Assembly (NCBI GenBank): GCA_032622095.1
Contig: CP136061.1
Span: 65,163,127-65,227,126, forward strand
Direction of reading: 5' to 3'
DNA from: Siphonodentalium dalli
Taxonomy: Eukaryota; Mollusca; Scaphopoda; Gadilida; Siphonodentaliidae
Length of the DNA: 64,000 bases
Part shown: piece after piece, positions 10,646 through 21,272 of the stretch
How the letters are laid out: every line of letters begins with the position of its first letter
How positions within the stretch are numbered: the stretch's first letter is position 1
Program-made: the position numbers and the translations under genes
Notes under the pieces: model-generated
The model's input: only the letters and a program-made list of their open reading frames with translations
The model's database searches: none
What the model was told of the DNA's origin: nothing

Positions 10646-12043
10646 ATATAAAGCGATAAAATAACATGTTGGGGACAAGAAGTACCACACTATTTTGTTT
10701 GAAATTGACTTTTCTATTTAAAGTGATGTGAAACACTCATCTGATGTGTTCAGAACAGAACAACAAATAATTGTGCCAAAATAAGTTATTTTAATAAATT
10801 TTATATTCAAATAGCTAGAAAACAGCATCATTGTTATAAATTAATTACACACCGTGACCATTATTGGCGCATTTGTTGCAGTAATGTTTATGCCTAATTA
10901 TGCGTCCCAAATAAAGTAGTAAATATTTACATTTGTGCGCAGTTCAACCATTGTGTTCCCTGAGATCGTTCAGTCAACGTGATTGGAATTTTCGACAATC
11001 TTAGTTCATATACATGTAGCTACATTCTTCAAATGGGGATAGTGTTTGGATACTAACTGATTGGTTTTATTGAATGAAATAAGTCCACAATATGCCCTTA
11101 ATATATTTTTAATGTTTTAGAGGGACTCCAATTATTATTTTATAAATTTTGCATGATCAAATGCATGAACATATCATTTAGATCTAGTTTATATGTCACA
11201 TTTGGTTTTCAACATTTTCAACAAAGCAGAACTCTGTTGTATAGCTTGATATCTGGAACCCTGAAATATGCAATGGTCGGCCCAGTAGCTTACGAGATCC
11301 TACAGGCCCCCTGTTGGGGATCGCAGCCCCTGTTTTGGAGACATCCTGGTGCCACCCCTGAGTTTAAGCAAACCATACAAGTGATTAAACCAATGAAGAT
11401 GTGTAGGAGGATGCCAAAACCACAATTACTCAGATCTGCTTTCAATAATTAAACTAAAATTAGATATCACTTCCTGAAGACACTTACATATATTTATTTT
11501 GCACCATCAGTTTCATTCATGTACACACATTTCACCTCTAGGCTTGCTGCAAACTATTTTCATATCACAGAACATCAACTTCATTACAACAGGATGCAAA
11601 CAGCACAAACTATGATCTCATTGATGTCTGAATAAATATAAATATTAACTTAATAAAACAGAGCTTGAGGGCAGGCAGAGAATTTTCATTCCGAGTAATC
11701 GCACTCAACAGCCAGGCTATTGTTTTAATAATCAAGAGAAGAAATGGAATGAATTTTTTATACAAGTTTGGGGAAATATGAAAATTCTGGTTGAAAAAAA
11801 AAATTAAAAATTGTGATGCGGAAAGTCCTTATAAAAACTCATTTTTTTAAAATCTAGTTCATGGAAGGTATGGGATACACCCACATCAATACTAAGCAGC
11901 AATTGTTGGACCCATCTTTGGAAAATTTTCTTTTAAAAACAAACAATTCTACAAAACCAAGTTGATAGAAAGTATGGTTTAATTCCATGTCCTGCAGCAT
12001 TACTGGACCCCCACAAACTTCTTTTGATAGATCACATCATTAT
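10646..12043. other. No gene; one weak dispersed match
   Basis: 'agtaaatatttacatttgtgcgcagttca' (10915-10945) and the following 100 bases resemble 47790-47900 ('agtaaatatttacatttgagcgtagttca'). The frame at 11153-11452 has no domain. Nothing else is recognised. Confidence 0.45.
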
Positions 12044-12114
12044 CCCTTCCTGAAATTTTGCGAAAACCTTATGCCAATGCATTCTCTTATATATGCAAGT
12101 CTCCCACAGGGAGC

Positions 12115-12122
12115 CTTGCATA
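12115..12122. repeat. Target-site duplication, left (hAT-M large element)
   Basis: CTTGCATA immediately before the element; the identical 8 bases follow its right end at 13978-13985. Eight-base duplications are typical of hAT transposons. Confidence 0.9.
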
Positions 12123-12350
12123 CAAGGCTTGAAATAAGTGGTCGGTCACGGTCAATGACAGTCACCAAAACAGCTTTGACCGACACAATTTCCATCTGGT
12201 CGGACATTTTGTCCAACAGCATATTTCTACTCCCATCAGATAAAATATAACTGGAAAAGACATTTCTGTCAAGTTTATTTGCTTCTTTGCAAATCTGGAT
12301 CGAACAAAACCATTAGATACGTGAATGTATCGTATAGTTTCTTATGACTA

Positions 12351-13202
12351 CTGTGAATGGCTTTAAATTCGTTGGTATCAATTTTCGTGGTTCAGCCATT
12401 TATGACTTTTTCGTGGGTTCGTAAATTCGTGGTTCCGACGGTGCGAAATGTCACCTCCAAATCCCCAATAACAACAATCAAATCGAACTGATAGAAGTGT
12501 AGACACCTCGACGAGATGTCGGTAATTGCGCATCCGCACCGCAGGCGTAATTAGCACGTCCCGTGTATAAGCTTTTGTTGCCGGCTATCGAGAATATTAA
12601 CGACGGGATTGTATTACTTAACTTAAGCATACAAAAGCTAGATGAAAGTACTCGCTTCTCAACACAATCAGTGTGAGACTGCGGATTATTTACCGAAGCC
12701 AACATCTATTAGTCTGCACCATATGAAATACAACCCCAAATGGTCAACTGCATAATGCAAATATGTCTCTCAAAGTGGTTAAAAAGTGGTAAGATTGATT
12801 TTCGTCCTCCTACAACTTCTGGATTACCTGATCCGAACCATAGTTCGGATCATGATACTGCTCTACTTATGCAAGTAGCTAACGATTCTGTTGACAACAA
12901 ACTCGGCTCCAATTCCTGTCAACAATCTTGAAAAAGAAAACATGGCGAGTATGTGATTAAACATCATTGTAATTAGACCGTAGCTACGCTTTCATTAATG
13001 TACTCCCAGTTTGATAATGTTACCTCCCTAGGCTTTGATTTTACATTGGGACAATAGAGTTACCTCCCACGTGACATTTCTTATTTCTCAAAATCAATCT
13101 AGTTTCAAAGATTAATTTTTCGTGGGGTTTTTAATTTCGTGGTTAGCAGCAACCACGAAAACCACGAAAATTGGACCCCCACGAATAAATGTACTTTTAC
13201 AG
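12351..13202. mobile_element. TA-flanked element with TTCGTGG inverted ends
   Basis: The left end CTGTGAATGG...TCAATTTTCGTGG and the right end, inverted, CTGTAAAAGT...CCAATTTTCGTGG are imperfect inverted repeats of about 45 bases. TA lies at 12349-12350 and 13203-13204, consistent with a Tc1/mariner-type target. The interior has no recognisable transposase; a short frame at 12740-12931 is of unknown origin. Confidence 0.65.
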
Positions 13203-13474
13203 TATATCAGAAATCGCGTTGTTCTATAATCGCGTCAGCAACTCGGAAGTTTCGTTTCGTTTTAAGTGCGGTTCGTAATTATTGGCTTACCGTTCACCTT
13301 TTAACACTTCTGTTTTAAATCAAGGTCATTTATACGATTTTTAAAATAAGCATTAAGAAACAAAAAATGCCTGTACTCCTTGTCTAGCAGTACGATAGAT
13401 GTACGGAAGTTTAAAGCAGTATTTAATGAAATGAAATAGTGAAACGGGGGAATCACTGGTCGAACAGTAAAAGT

Positions 13475-13645
13475 AACCACAGTTCACAAATGGATTTCCG
13501 AATTGCTGAAGCACAACCTTATTCGGTGGTTGCTGCATTCAATTCGATGCAGACAGAAGGAACCACAGTTCACAAATGGATTTCCGAATTGCTGAAGCAC
13601 AACCTTATTCGGTGGTTGCAAATTCAATTCGATGCAGACAGAAGG
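13475..13645. repeat. Tandem duplication, 86 and 85 bp
   Basis: The unit beginning AACCACAGTTCACAAATGG (13475-13560) is repeated at 13561-13645 with a small indel near 'tgctgcattc' / 'tgcaaattc'. The length change shifts the frame between the copies. Confidence 0.9.
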
Positions 13646-13756
13646 GGGTTGTTACACATTTTAAAATGCAAATACTGCTTCTCCGAAGTCAAGGAAATCG
13701 AAATTCGAAAGGACTTTAATAGATCTTGGGTTGATGGATCGACAAATTTCTATTAA
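13559..13756 (+). pseudogene. Zinc-finger-like remnant in hAT-like element
   Basis: The frame reads through W-I-S-E-L-L-K-H-N-L-I-R-W-L, then C-K-Y-C (C-x2-C, codons at 13667-13669 and 13676-13678), then W-V-D-G-S-T-N before a stop at 13754-13756. A C-x2-C pair followed by an aromatic residue and 'G-S-T-N' resembles the N-terminal BED-like finger of some hAT transposases; I recognise the style, not a specific protein. Another frame just downstream could supply the two histidines, which would imply a frameshift. No methionine start, catalytic or dimerisation region follows. It is best read as a leftover of the parent transposase gene, partly duplicated by the tandem repeat, with moderate to low certainty. 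Confidence 0.4.
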
Positions 13757-13977
13757 AAACAAAGCATGATGGCAACAGTAGCACTGAGAGTCACTGTTTA
13801 AGGTCACAGAAGATTATTTTACATGGTATTGCAGCATTATTTATCGCATAAAAATAAGATATGAGAACAATTGACAGCACATAATTTTGACAGACACCGC
13901 CCAGAAAATGACAGCCACCAAGCATTTGGTGTCTGTCATTTTGACAGGCACCGTGACAATAATTATTTCAAGGCTTG

Positions 13978-13985
13978 CTTGCATA
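13978..13985. repeat. Target-site duplication, right (hAT-M large element)
   Basis: CTTGCATA, identical to 12115-12122. Confidence 0.9.
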
Positions 13986-14029
13986 TATAAGTGAATGCAT
14001 TGGCCTAACAATATTTACCTTGACCTTGT

Positions 14030-14584
14030 AAGACAGACAGAAGAACATCCATTCATATATAGCCTAAGATTGTATGTTAAAAATCATGATCTGAACAACC
14101 CTACAATCGAATACACATCAATCAAGTAACTTTACATCAGTGAGTATCACGTAATCATGGGGTGAAATGTCACCGGTATATAGTTCAGTGGCCCCGAGTG
14201 TCTGGATGAATTGTGTTTCGAACATCCTTTTAGGTGTTAAGATCTAATTCTATCTACAAGTTATAATTTACCTTTACAAGACGACAATCCATCAGACTAG
14301 ATTTATCAAGAGAATTATACGCCAGACAGAGAAGAAACAGAAGAACCAATTAATTAATCGTAAAAAACAAATTAATCTCGATCTCTCGTCACACCCGATA
14401 GGCTGACATTTGATGATGCCTCACACCAGTGGTTAGGCAATGGAACCTAGCAGACAGAGAAACAGGTGTGTAGGATGAGAAATCATCCAATTAATTCCCT
14501 CCAACAGGTGAACAGCATGATGGAGTACCTCGTCCACAGATAAGAAAGACAGAAATGCCAATACACTAAAACAAGCTCAATTTG
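14030..14584. other. No recognisable feature
   Basis: No gene, RNA or known repeat is seen. Confidence 0.4.
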
Positions 14585-15115
14585 CCAGTCTGCTTCCACC
14601 CATGGTTTCTGAGTAGACTTGTACCTAGACTGGACCCAGAGTTTCTGAGTAGAATGGAACCTGGACTATACCTATGGTTTCTGAGTAGACTTGTACCTTG
14701 GCTGGACCCATGGTTTCTGAGTAGACTGATAACTGGACTGGACCCATGGTTTCTGAGTAGACTTGTACCTGGACTGGACCCATGGTTTCTGAGTAGACTG
14801 GTAACTGGACTGGACCCATGGTTTCTGAGTAGACTGGTAACTGGACTGGACCCATGGTTTCTGAGTAGACTTGTACCTGGACTGGACCCATGGTCTCTGA
14901 GTAGACTTGTACCTGGACTGGGAACCATTGTTTGTTTCTGAGTAGACTTGTACCTAGGCTGGACCCATGGTTTCTGAGTAGATTTGTACCTGAGCTGGAC
15001 CCATGGTTTCTGAGTAGACTTGTACCCAGGCTGGACCCATGGTTTCTGAGTAGTTTGCACCTGGACTTTGAATCATGGTTTCTGAGTAGACTTGTACCTG
15101 GACTGTGAACCATGG
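14585..15115. repeat. Minisatellite, 36-bp unit, about 14 copies
   Basis: Units of GGTTTCTGAGTAGACTTGTA plus CCTGGACTGGACCCAT repeat head to tail with scattered substitutions; one interval is widened near 14925 ('gggaaccattgtttg'). Because 36 is a multiple of three, two minus-strand frames (162-164 codons) and one plus-strand frame (119 codons) stay open as periodic 12-residue repeats. I do not regard them as genes. Confidence 0.9.
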
Positions 15116-15365
15116 CTTACGCGGGCCAGAAAACTTTTGCCCAATTTTGTTTGGCTATTTCTGATTTTTTTTGGCTATTTTCAAAAACTTTGGCCAAAAT
15201 TAAAAATTAAAAATCTACACCACTGAAAAACCCATGCTCATGAATAAAACGCAAGCCCAAAAACATAATAAGTGATAAATTTTCAGATGAGAATATTGAT
15301 GGTGGGTATCCATTATGATTTGCCTTTTGTTTGACCTGGTGTTATGTTGAATGATTGTCGATTCT

Positions 15366-15560
15366 TTAACCCTTCCATGACTGGAGCTTCGCATTTATAA
15401 GAGAATACATTGACCTAACAACATTTACATTGACCTTGTAAGCCAGTGCATTCTCTTATATATGCGAAGCTCCCTATGGGAGATTCGCATATATAAGAGA
15501 AAGCACTGGCATAGAATCTTTAATGCTGCACCAGCGCAGCTCCTGTCATGAAAGGGTTAA
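15366..15560. mobile_element. PB-M copy 3
   Basis: TTAA at 15366-15369 and 15557-15560; left end CCCTTCCATGACTGGAGCTTC, right end inverted 'gcgcagctcctgtcatgaaaggg'. The first inner palindrome is reduced by an internal deletion; the second (about 15440-15510) is intact. Confidence 0.8.
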
Positions 15561-15798
15561 GAAATGATGGGCTAAATACAAACATACATGGCCGGAGGGT
15601 GGGGGTGGGGAACTTTACTGATTAATTAATAACGAAAGTAATGGTTTTAATATACAAAATCAGTTGATAATTTGAGTGGTGGGTGATGGCTGTCTTAAAA
15701 GTTTAAATGCTAGCGAAATATTTTTCGGCCAAATGAAATTTTCTTTGACCATTAGCCGATTTGGCTACCAACAGCGTGAACACTGATCAGAGTTCATA
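15561..15798. other. Spacer between two MITEs
   Basis: No feature apart from a G-rich run near 15600. Confidence 0.4.
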
Positions 15799-16011
15799 CA
15801 GTAATGCCCTAAATAATCGACTCCTTTATCACAGCAGAATTATGGGTAACTTTTTAGGATTTAGTTGGAAATATGGCTCGTTGCCATTCATCGGAAAGCT
15901 CTCAGTGAGAGCTTTCCGATGAATGGCAACGAGCCATATTTCCGACTAAATCCTGAAAAGTTACCTATAATTCTGCTGTGGTTAAGGAGTTGATTATTTA
16001 GGGCATTACTG
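15799..16011. mobile_element. TA-M copy 1: 213-bp palindromic MITE
   Basis: Begins CAGTAATGCCCTAAATAATC, ends with its inverse, and is flanked by TA on both sides (15797-15798, 16012-16013). The two halves are near-perfect inverted copies meeting near 15905 ('gctctcagtgagagc'). TA targets and a full-length foldback fit a Tc1/mariner-type MITE. Short frames across it are palindrome artefacts. Confidence 0.85.
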
Positions 16012-16019
16012 TAGGGTGT

Positions 16020-16385
16020 TTCCCTGCATGCTGTCTGCTACAAAAAAATATTATTTGAAAATTATTACAAATTAAGAATAGACCACTCCAATGTATCCTT
16101 TTAGAACTGAGTAGGACAATCTATTAAGCACTTTCTTTACTAAATGGATTATCCCGCCAAGTGATAAAGTATATACTGGAATGGTCTATTTATTCATTTT
16201 GAGGGGTGTACATGATTAGCAGACAACAGACTGATTAAAAGATAATACAGGTGCAGGAGGATTCCTATTTATCAGTGGGAAATGTTCAGATAATAATAAG
16301 TTCAACAAGCGTTTGGCTGTTTGTTGAACTTATTATCTGAATATTTCCTGACGGAAATACTCATTAATTAGTAAAGAAGGGATTA
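16020..16385. mobile_element. F4 family copy (best preserved)
   Basis: Order of parts: 'gtgtttccctgcatgctgtctgct', 'gaatagaccactccaatgta', 'ctttctttactaaatggatt', 'atactggaatggtctatttattcattttgaggggtg', 'agataatacaggtgcaggaggattcctattt', then GTTCAGATAATAATAAGTTC with its inverse GAACTTATTATCTGAA around 'caacaagcgtttggctgtttgtt'. The central inverted repeat (about 16286-16350) is clear. Confidence 0.65.
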
Positions 16386-17420
16386 CAAATATATGGCCAG
16401 GCAGAAAACCATTATTTCCAGATAAAGATTATTACCAAAGAAGGATAACTCCTAGAATGGAAAAGTGAATGCATACTTTGGCCTTCTTTTGAAAGTACAC
16501 CTGAGTGGCAAACCTCCATGCCAAATTTCATCCAGATGTGATAACCATGGCGGAGATATTATGCCCAAACTGACGGAAAATATATCAAGTTTACCCCCCA
16601 ATTTTTATTCGAAAATAATCAAAGGTTTAAATTCGGTGAAAAAAACAAATAAAAAAAAGAAGCCAAGGCCAATTAATAGCTTGAAACATGAAACCAAAAA
16701 GGAATATACCCTCCATAGGTAGCAACATTTTCTGCAGCCAATAGTTAATCAATGGTCAATTCAGGTCACAGAGGGTCACTGATGAATAGCAGATAGTTTA
16801 CTCTCACAGCAAGAGACTAATTCCAACATAACATTGACTGAGGCCCCATGGTGAGAAACTTCTCAGGGCCATTAATTAAAGTCCATACCAGCTGATAGTC
16901 AAGCTGTTCAGGATTTACTAGTGAAAATATATCCAAGAATTCCAACACAAAACAAATTAGCAGCCAGGCGTTTTTTTTTATTTTCATCACAATTTAAATC
17001 TTGATTGAATCTATGATGTATAGTTGTTTATATCTGGAAGGATCACTATAATTTAAACGATTTGCCTTCATAACATGGAGGGATTACTGGGTTTTCACTA
17101 ATAGCAGGGCCCACCATAAAGATGCTTATCAGCCATTTTCCAATTTCACCTAATCTGCCCTTTGAAATTGAGATTCCAAGGTTTTTGGAAGTCACACTGC
17201 CAGTATAGGTGAATTTTGCATGGCTCTGTTGATTACTGTAAGTTACCCAGGAAATACTACATAGTAGTGTCTCTGCTCTTACCAAATAGATAGAATGTTA
17301 TGGTCTTATTGGTACATGTGGTTCATCTGCTTTTGATTCAAACAGAACAAATAAATGTTTCTAGTCCTTATTCTTACCGTTTTGACTGAACAAACAAAAC
17401 ATAATTTTATTAATTTAAAT
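16386..17420. other. No gene; weak dispersed phrase
   Basis: 'ccatgccaaatttcatc' (16517) recurs as 'ccatgccaaatttcatt' near 63037 and hints at an old dispersed repeat. No supported gene. Confidence 0.4.
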
Positions 17421-17870
17421 AAAGGTTTTGTAGATCCTGGGCACCTAAATCAAGGTTTTGGAGATCCTGGTCACCAAATCAAGGTTTTTGAGATCCTGGG
17501 CACCTAAATCAAGGTATTGGAGATCCTGGTCACCAAATCAAGGTTTTTGAGATCATGGGCACCCAGATCAAGGTTTTGGAGATCCTGGTCACCCAGATCA
17601 AGGGTTTGGAGATCATGGGCACAAAATCAAGGTTTTGGAGATCCTGGTCACCAAATCAAGGTTTTTGAGATCATAGACACCTAAATCAAGGTTTTGTAGA
17701 TCCTGAGCACCTAAATCAAGGTTTTTGAGATCCTGGGCACCCAGATCAAGGTTTTGGAGATCTTGGGCACCCAGATCAAGGTTTTGGAGATCATGGGCAC
17801 AAAATCAAGGTTTTGGAGATCCTGTGCACCTAAATCAAGGTTTTGGAGATCCTGGGCACCCAAATCAATG
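17421..17870. repeat. Minisatellite, 30-31 bp unit, about 15 copies
   Basis: Units of 'atcaaggttttggagatcct' followed by 'gggcacccag' repeat in tandem; alternating subtypes 'ggtcaccaa' and 'gggcacctaa' occur. Frames on both strands are periodic by-products. Confidence 0.9.
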
Positions 17871-18324
17871 GAAAAATGCAAACTTGACCAATTCAGCCCA
17901 AGTAGATTCATAATTTGAATTCGTTGAATACACTTAATATTACTCTTGGCAGAAAATATCGGAATCTGAAATTATAGCATTGGGTTCAGTGTCCTATTCC
18001 CAAGAATATCCATTGATTGCATTCTGATCATCTAGTGATCTCATATGTGTCAGGGGACTTCATTTTGAATAAACCATTATCCAAAGCCATTGCTTGGCTG
18101 TCAAATAACAAAATTAGCTCCCACTGCTGGGGACATTTAAATGTAAATTTGATGATCCAATCTTTATGAGATCACATCTTAATTTTCATACAAGACCGAT
18201 CAGTAAATTCCCATCTGTCTGGTATAGTACCCTGGCATCATTTTTATGACATCTGTTTTCATCAAGTTTGCAACTTATGATCCTTTAGCTGGCTGATTCA
18301 TTTAAGCTCAAAATCCATACAAAT
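17871..18324. other. No recognisable feature
   Basis: No feature supported. Confidence 0.4.
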
Positions 18325-18434
18325 TTAACCCTTTATTTACTAAATGGTCGACCATACTCGCATATATAAGAGAATGCATTGGCACAGGGTAAATGGGTTG
18401 ATAGAAAAATCGGACCTGGCACTGAAAGGGTCAA
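18325..18434. mobile_element. PB-M related fragment, short
   Basis: TTAACCCTTTATTTACTAAATG at the left and 'ggcactgaaagggtcaa' at the right. Half an inner palindrome ('actcgcatatataagagaatgcattggcacag') lies between. The right part, 'gggttgata.aaaaatcgga', also occurs at 44699-44737, inside a SINE. Confidence 0.65.
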
Positions 18435-18587
18435 TGTATCTCCAAGGCAACTATATCAAATAGCTACATGGCATGTATCTCAATTGTAAGGGATAATAGA
18501 GCATACTATAAATGTATGTTAAGTTTTATACATGTTGGTTGAGTTTTTGTAAAATGAAATTTAGGGCTACCGTCTATATTTGAGCTA

Positions 18588-18845
18588 TTAACCCTTTGAT
18601 GACAGGAGCTGCGCTGGTGCAGCATTAAAGATCCTGCACCATTGTATTCTCTTATACATGAGAATGTCCCATAGGGAGCCTCGCATATACAAGAAATACA
18701 CTGGCTTACAAGGTCAAGGTAAATATTGTTAGACCAATGTAATCTCTTATATATGTGAGGCTCCTATGTGAGACTCACATATATGAGAATGCATTGGAAC
18801 AGAGTTTCACAAAATTTCAGGACGCTCCAGTCATGGAAGGGTTAT
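18588..18845. mobile_element. PB-M copy 4
   Basis: Left TTAACCCTTTGATGACAGGA with the full 'gctgcgctggtgcagcattaaagatc' motif in two parts; right end 'aggacgctccagtcatggaagggtta'. Both inner palindromes are present. The right target site has decayed (TTAT). Confidence 0.75.
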
Positions 18846-20149
18846 AAGTGACCCATAATGCTCATCTTTGTGATGGGTGAATGGAAATAACTGAATTTAG
18901 ATGATGTAGAAGACGTGTATAGTCAGGAATGCGGCATTACGTGTCCTTTCATTCTTCATAGGTTGGCAAGAAATTCCTCATATCAGCTTTATCAGCTATT
19001 AAAATCAGAATTTTCTTGTCCCCAACAGGAAAGTATATGATGACTACATTCATTCTAGTATAGCTTAAAGTGAGTTTGATCCTTGAATGTGCTTAGTATT
19101 GTGGTTTAAGCAGAAAAAGTTTGTCTTTTTGCCATTTAATATGCTTTACACTCTTGACTGGAAAATGCCCATTTATGAAAGTTGTGCCCCCCCCTCCCCA
19201 TCTTGAATGCTTACAGCATCCCTGTGTCCTGGAATAAAATGGAATTAATACTTTGTATAATGTTTGAATATTCAAGTCACTCCGGTGTGTAATAAAAAGG
19301 CTTCTAAGATTTCTCCTCCGCTATGACTAATAGGACTCACCGTGGTGGGTTCCTAAGTAGAGAAGCCGTATCCAAACAACCCATTTCTGACAACTAAATG
19401 AGGTCTGGGAATATGGGCCACACTAGAAGCAATGTTTCTGTTATTTTTTGGAATGCTATACCTTTGTAGATGGGTCAGATGTGTATATTTTTCATCAGTA
19501 TGTGTGAATAAGAGAATGATGACCCAGAAAAGAAAACTAGAGATGGACCAGAGACCCAATTATTACAAGCTGGATTACTTCCACTACTATTAATTACAAG
19601 CTGGATTACTTCACTATTAATCTCTCACTGCTAGATACTCAGGATGTTTCGAGTAAAATGTCCAATGATTTAAAATTGCAATATTGAACTTTCTAATAAG
19701 AATGCAATGACTAAAATCTTTTAAAACTTTTTGCTTCAAATAGTATATTCTTTTGGGGAGCCTATTACAATCATGCATGCTTATATATGCTTATAGTTAT
19801 TATGTGGATTTATATAATGATAAATTATATGCTGATTGGTAAGAGAAATTCCATCTTTTCTTTTCCAAAGTCAAAGATTTAGAGATTTAATCTATATTAA
19901 TTAGAAATTTTTAGATTTTCGAACAAGAAGTAAATAAATTGGCATTAAATATCAACCCAATATCTTCAACAAACTTCTTGTATCTTCATACTTGATATTT
20001 ACTTTTGTGGAGTAGACACTAGAATTGAACACTTTTAAAAATTTGGGTTACAATTTGGTGGATGGCCTGCTCTGTTGGTAAACATCTTTTAAGTGGACTA
20101 ATATCCCACGGTATTCCCACCAGGCTTCTAACTATAAAATAGTGATGAA
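18846..20149. other. No gene; 2-copy short tandem
   Basis: 'attacaagctggattacttc' repeats at about 19561 and 19594. The frames at 19093-19275 and 19353-19559 have no domain. Confidence 0.4.
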
Positions 20150-20541
20150 GGTACACACTTAGTGGGCTAGCATCACTAAATTCACCCACTGGGGACCTCA
20201 TTCTGCTTAGGCCTAATCTTTTCTGGAAAGTTTCTTTATTATCAAATTTCTATAGAAACTTCTTCACATAGATTCTATTTATTTTTAGTTCAGTTTCTCT
20301 ATATCCCAAAATTGGCAGACCACACATTGCATAATCGAGGTTCACAAAGGTGTACATCACAATATTTACCATTTGGGAACTTCAATCTGAGTCTATGTCT
20401 CCCATAGCAGACGAGACATGCAGAATGAGTCCCCAGAGGGTAAATTTGGTGATGCTAGCCTGCTATGCAGGATAGCGTCACTAAATTCACCCTCCGGGAA
20501 CCTTATTCTGCAAATGACAGGCACCTTATTCTCAGGCCTGA
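20150..20541. mobile_element. hAT-M degenerate copy
   Basis: Contains the family text in order: 'gtgggctagcatcactaaattcaccc', 'ggggacctcattctgcttaggcct', 'ttgcataatcgaggt', 'gggaacttcaatctga', 'tctcccatagcag', then the inverted half 'ccccagagggtaaatttggtgatgcta'. It ends near 'ttattctcaggcctg'. The left terminus is lost. Confidence 0.6.
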
Positions 20542-21175
20542 TGTTACACAGGACCTTCCAGCTGTTTCTGTACAATCAGTGTTAACAAGATTTATTTATT
20601 CAAGAGTGTGATTCAGAAAGACCATAGACTTCACTGACATACAGACTGCATGCTGCAAGATCTATGGATATCATTAAGTTAATTAATCAGCACAACTCAA
20701 TTAATTAGTCCTATGTACTGCGCTTTTATCATCTCCAAACTTCCATCACTTCAGATAATCATGTTAGGCTAACTAATGGGCCCCAATTAACTGCTATATA
20801 TTTGTGTATATATAGCACCAACATACATTTTCTACAGAATAGTATGGATATAATGGATAGGGACCCCATATGATTGGGAGATTTTATGCTCTCTCTCTCT
20901 CTGGTAAACTATGAGATGAAAGTTTCATGAATCATACTCATGCACAGAAATACCAATGCCATAAAGTCTCGACTTGTAGCAATCAGGGGCGGTGTAAGCA
21001 CTGAAGAGCAAGGGGGCAAAACTGTCAAAAGGGCAATTTTTCTATGTATAATATAAATTTGAACTGGTGCCAGTAAACATCAAGGAGGGTTATATGAACA
21101 ATCAATGAAACGTCAGTCAAACTCAGCCAATGTGCAGCAATCAACTGAAGTTCTCAAAAGATAACAAGATTCCTA
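20542..21175. other. No gene
   Basis: 'caggggcggtgtaagc' at 20986 resembles a hAT-type terminus, but no partner end is found. CT repeats lie near 20891. Confidence 0.35.
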
Positions 21176-21272
21176 TGTGTACTTTCTTATACATGCGAGT
21201 CTCCGATAGGGAGCCTCACATATTCAAGAGAATGCACAAATTTCAGGGAAGCTCCAGTCATGGAAGGGTTAA
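21176..21272. mobile_element. PB-M fragment
   Basis: One inner palindrome ('ttcttatacatgcgagtctcc' and its inverse) and the right end 'gctccagtcatggaagggttaa'. The left half is absent. Confidence 0.65.

Larger units (their letters stand above)
12123..13977 (+). mobile_element. hAT-like element, 1855 bp, nested in PB-M
   Basis: Starts CAAGGCTTGAAATAA and ends with the exact inverse TTATTTCAAGGCTTG, with an identical 8-base target duplication outside. The inverted similarity continues inward more loosely through 'gtcac' and 'gaca' motifs. The termini match those of the short hAT-M elements elsewhere in the window (CAAGCCTTGAAATA). Inside are a second TA-flanked element (12351-13202), an 85-86 bp tandem duplication and a zinc-finger-like remnant (13559-13756). 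No transposase catalytic region is seen, so it is non-autonomous. Removing the nested element leaves about 1.0 kb. Confidence 0.85.
12044..14029. mobile_element. PB-M copy 2, split by a hAT-like insertion
   Basis: The left piece (12044-12122) has the PB-M text 'cttcctgaaattttgcgaaaacc' and half an inner palindrome. The right piece (13978-14029) resumes with 'cttgcatatataagtgaatgcattgg' and 'ttaccttgaccttgtaag'. Joining them at the duplicated 8 bases gives a normal PB-M inner palindrome. The rest of the right half is missing. Confidence 0.8.

Noticed and set aside
14566-15113. Open frames of 162-164 codons on the minus strand as candidate repeat proteins
   Set aside because: They lie wholly inside the 36-bp minisatellite and mirror an open frame on the other strand.
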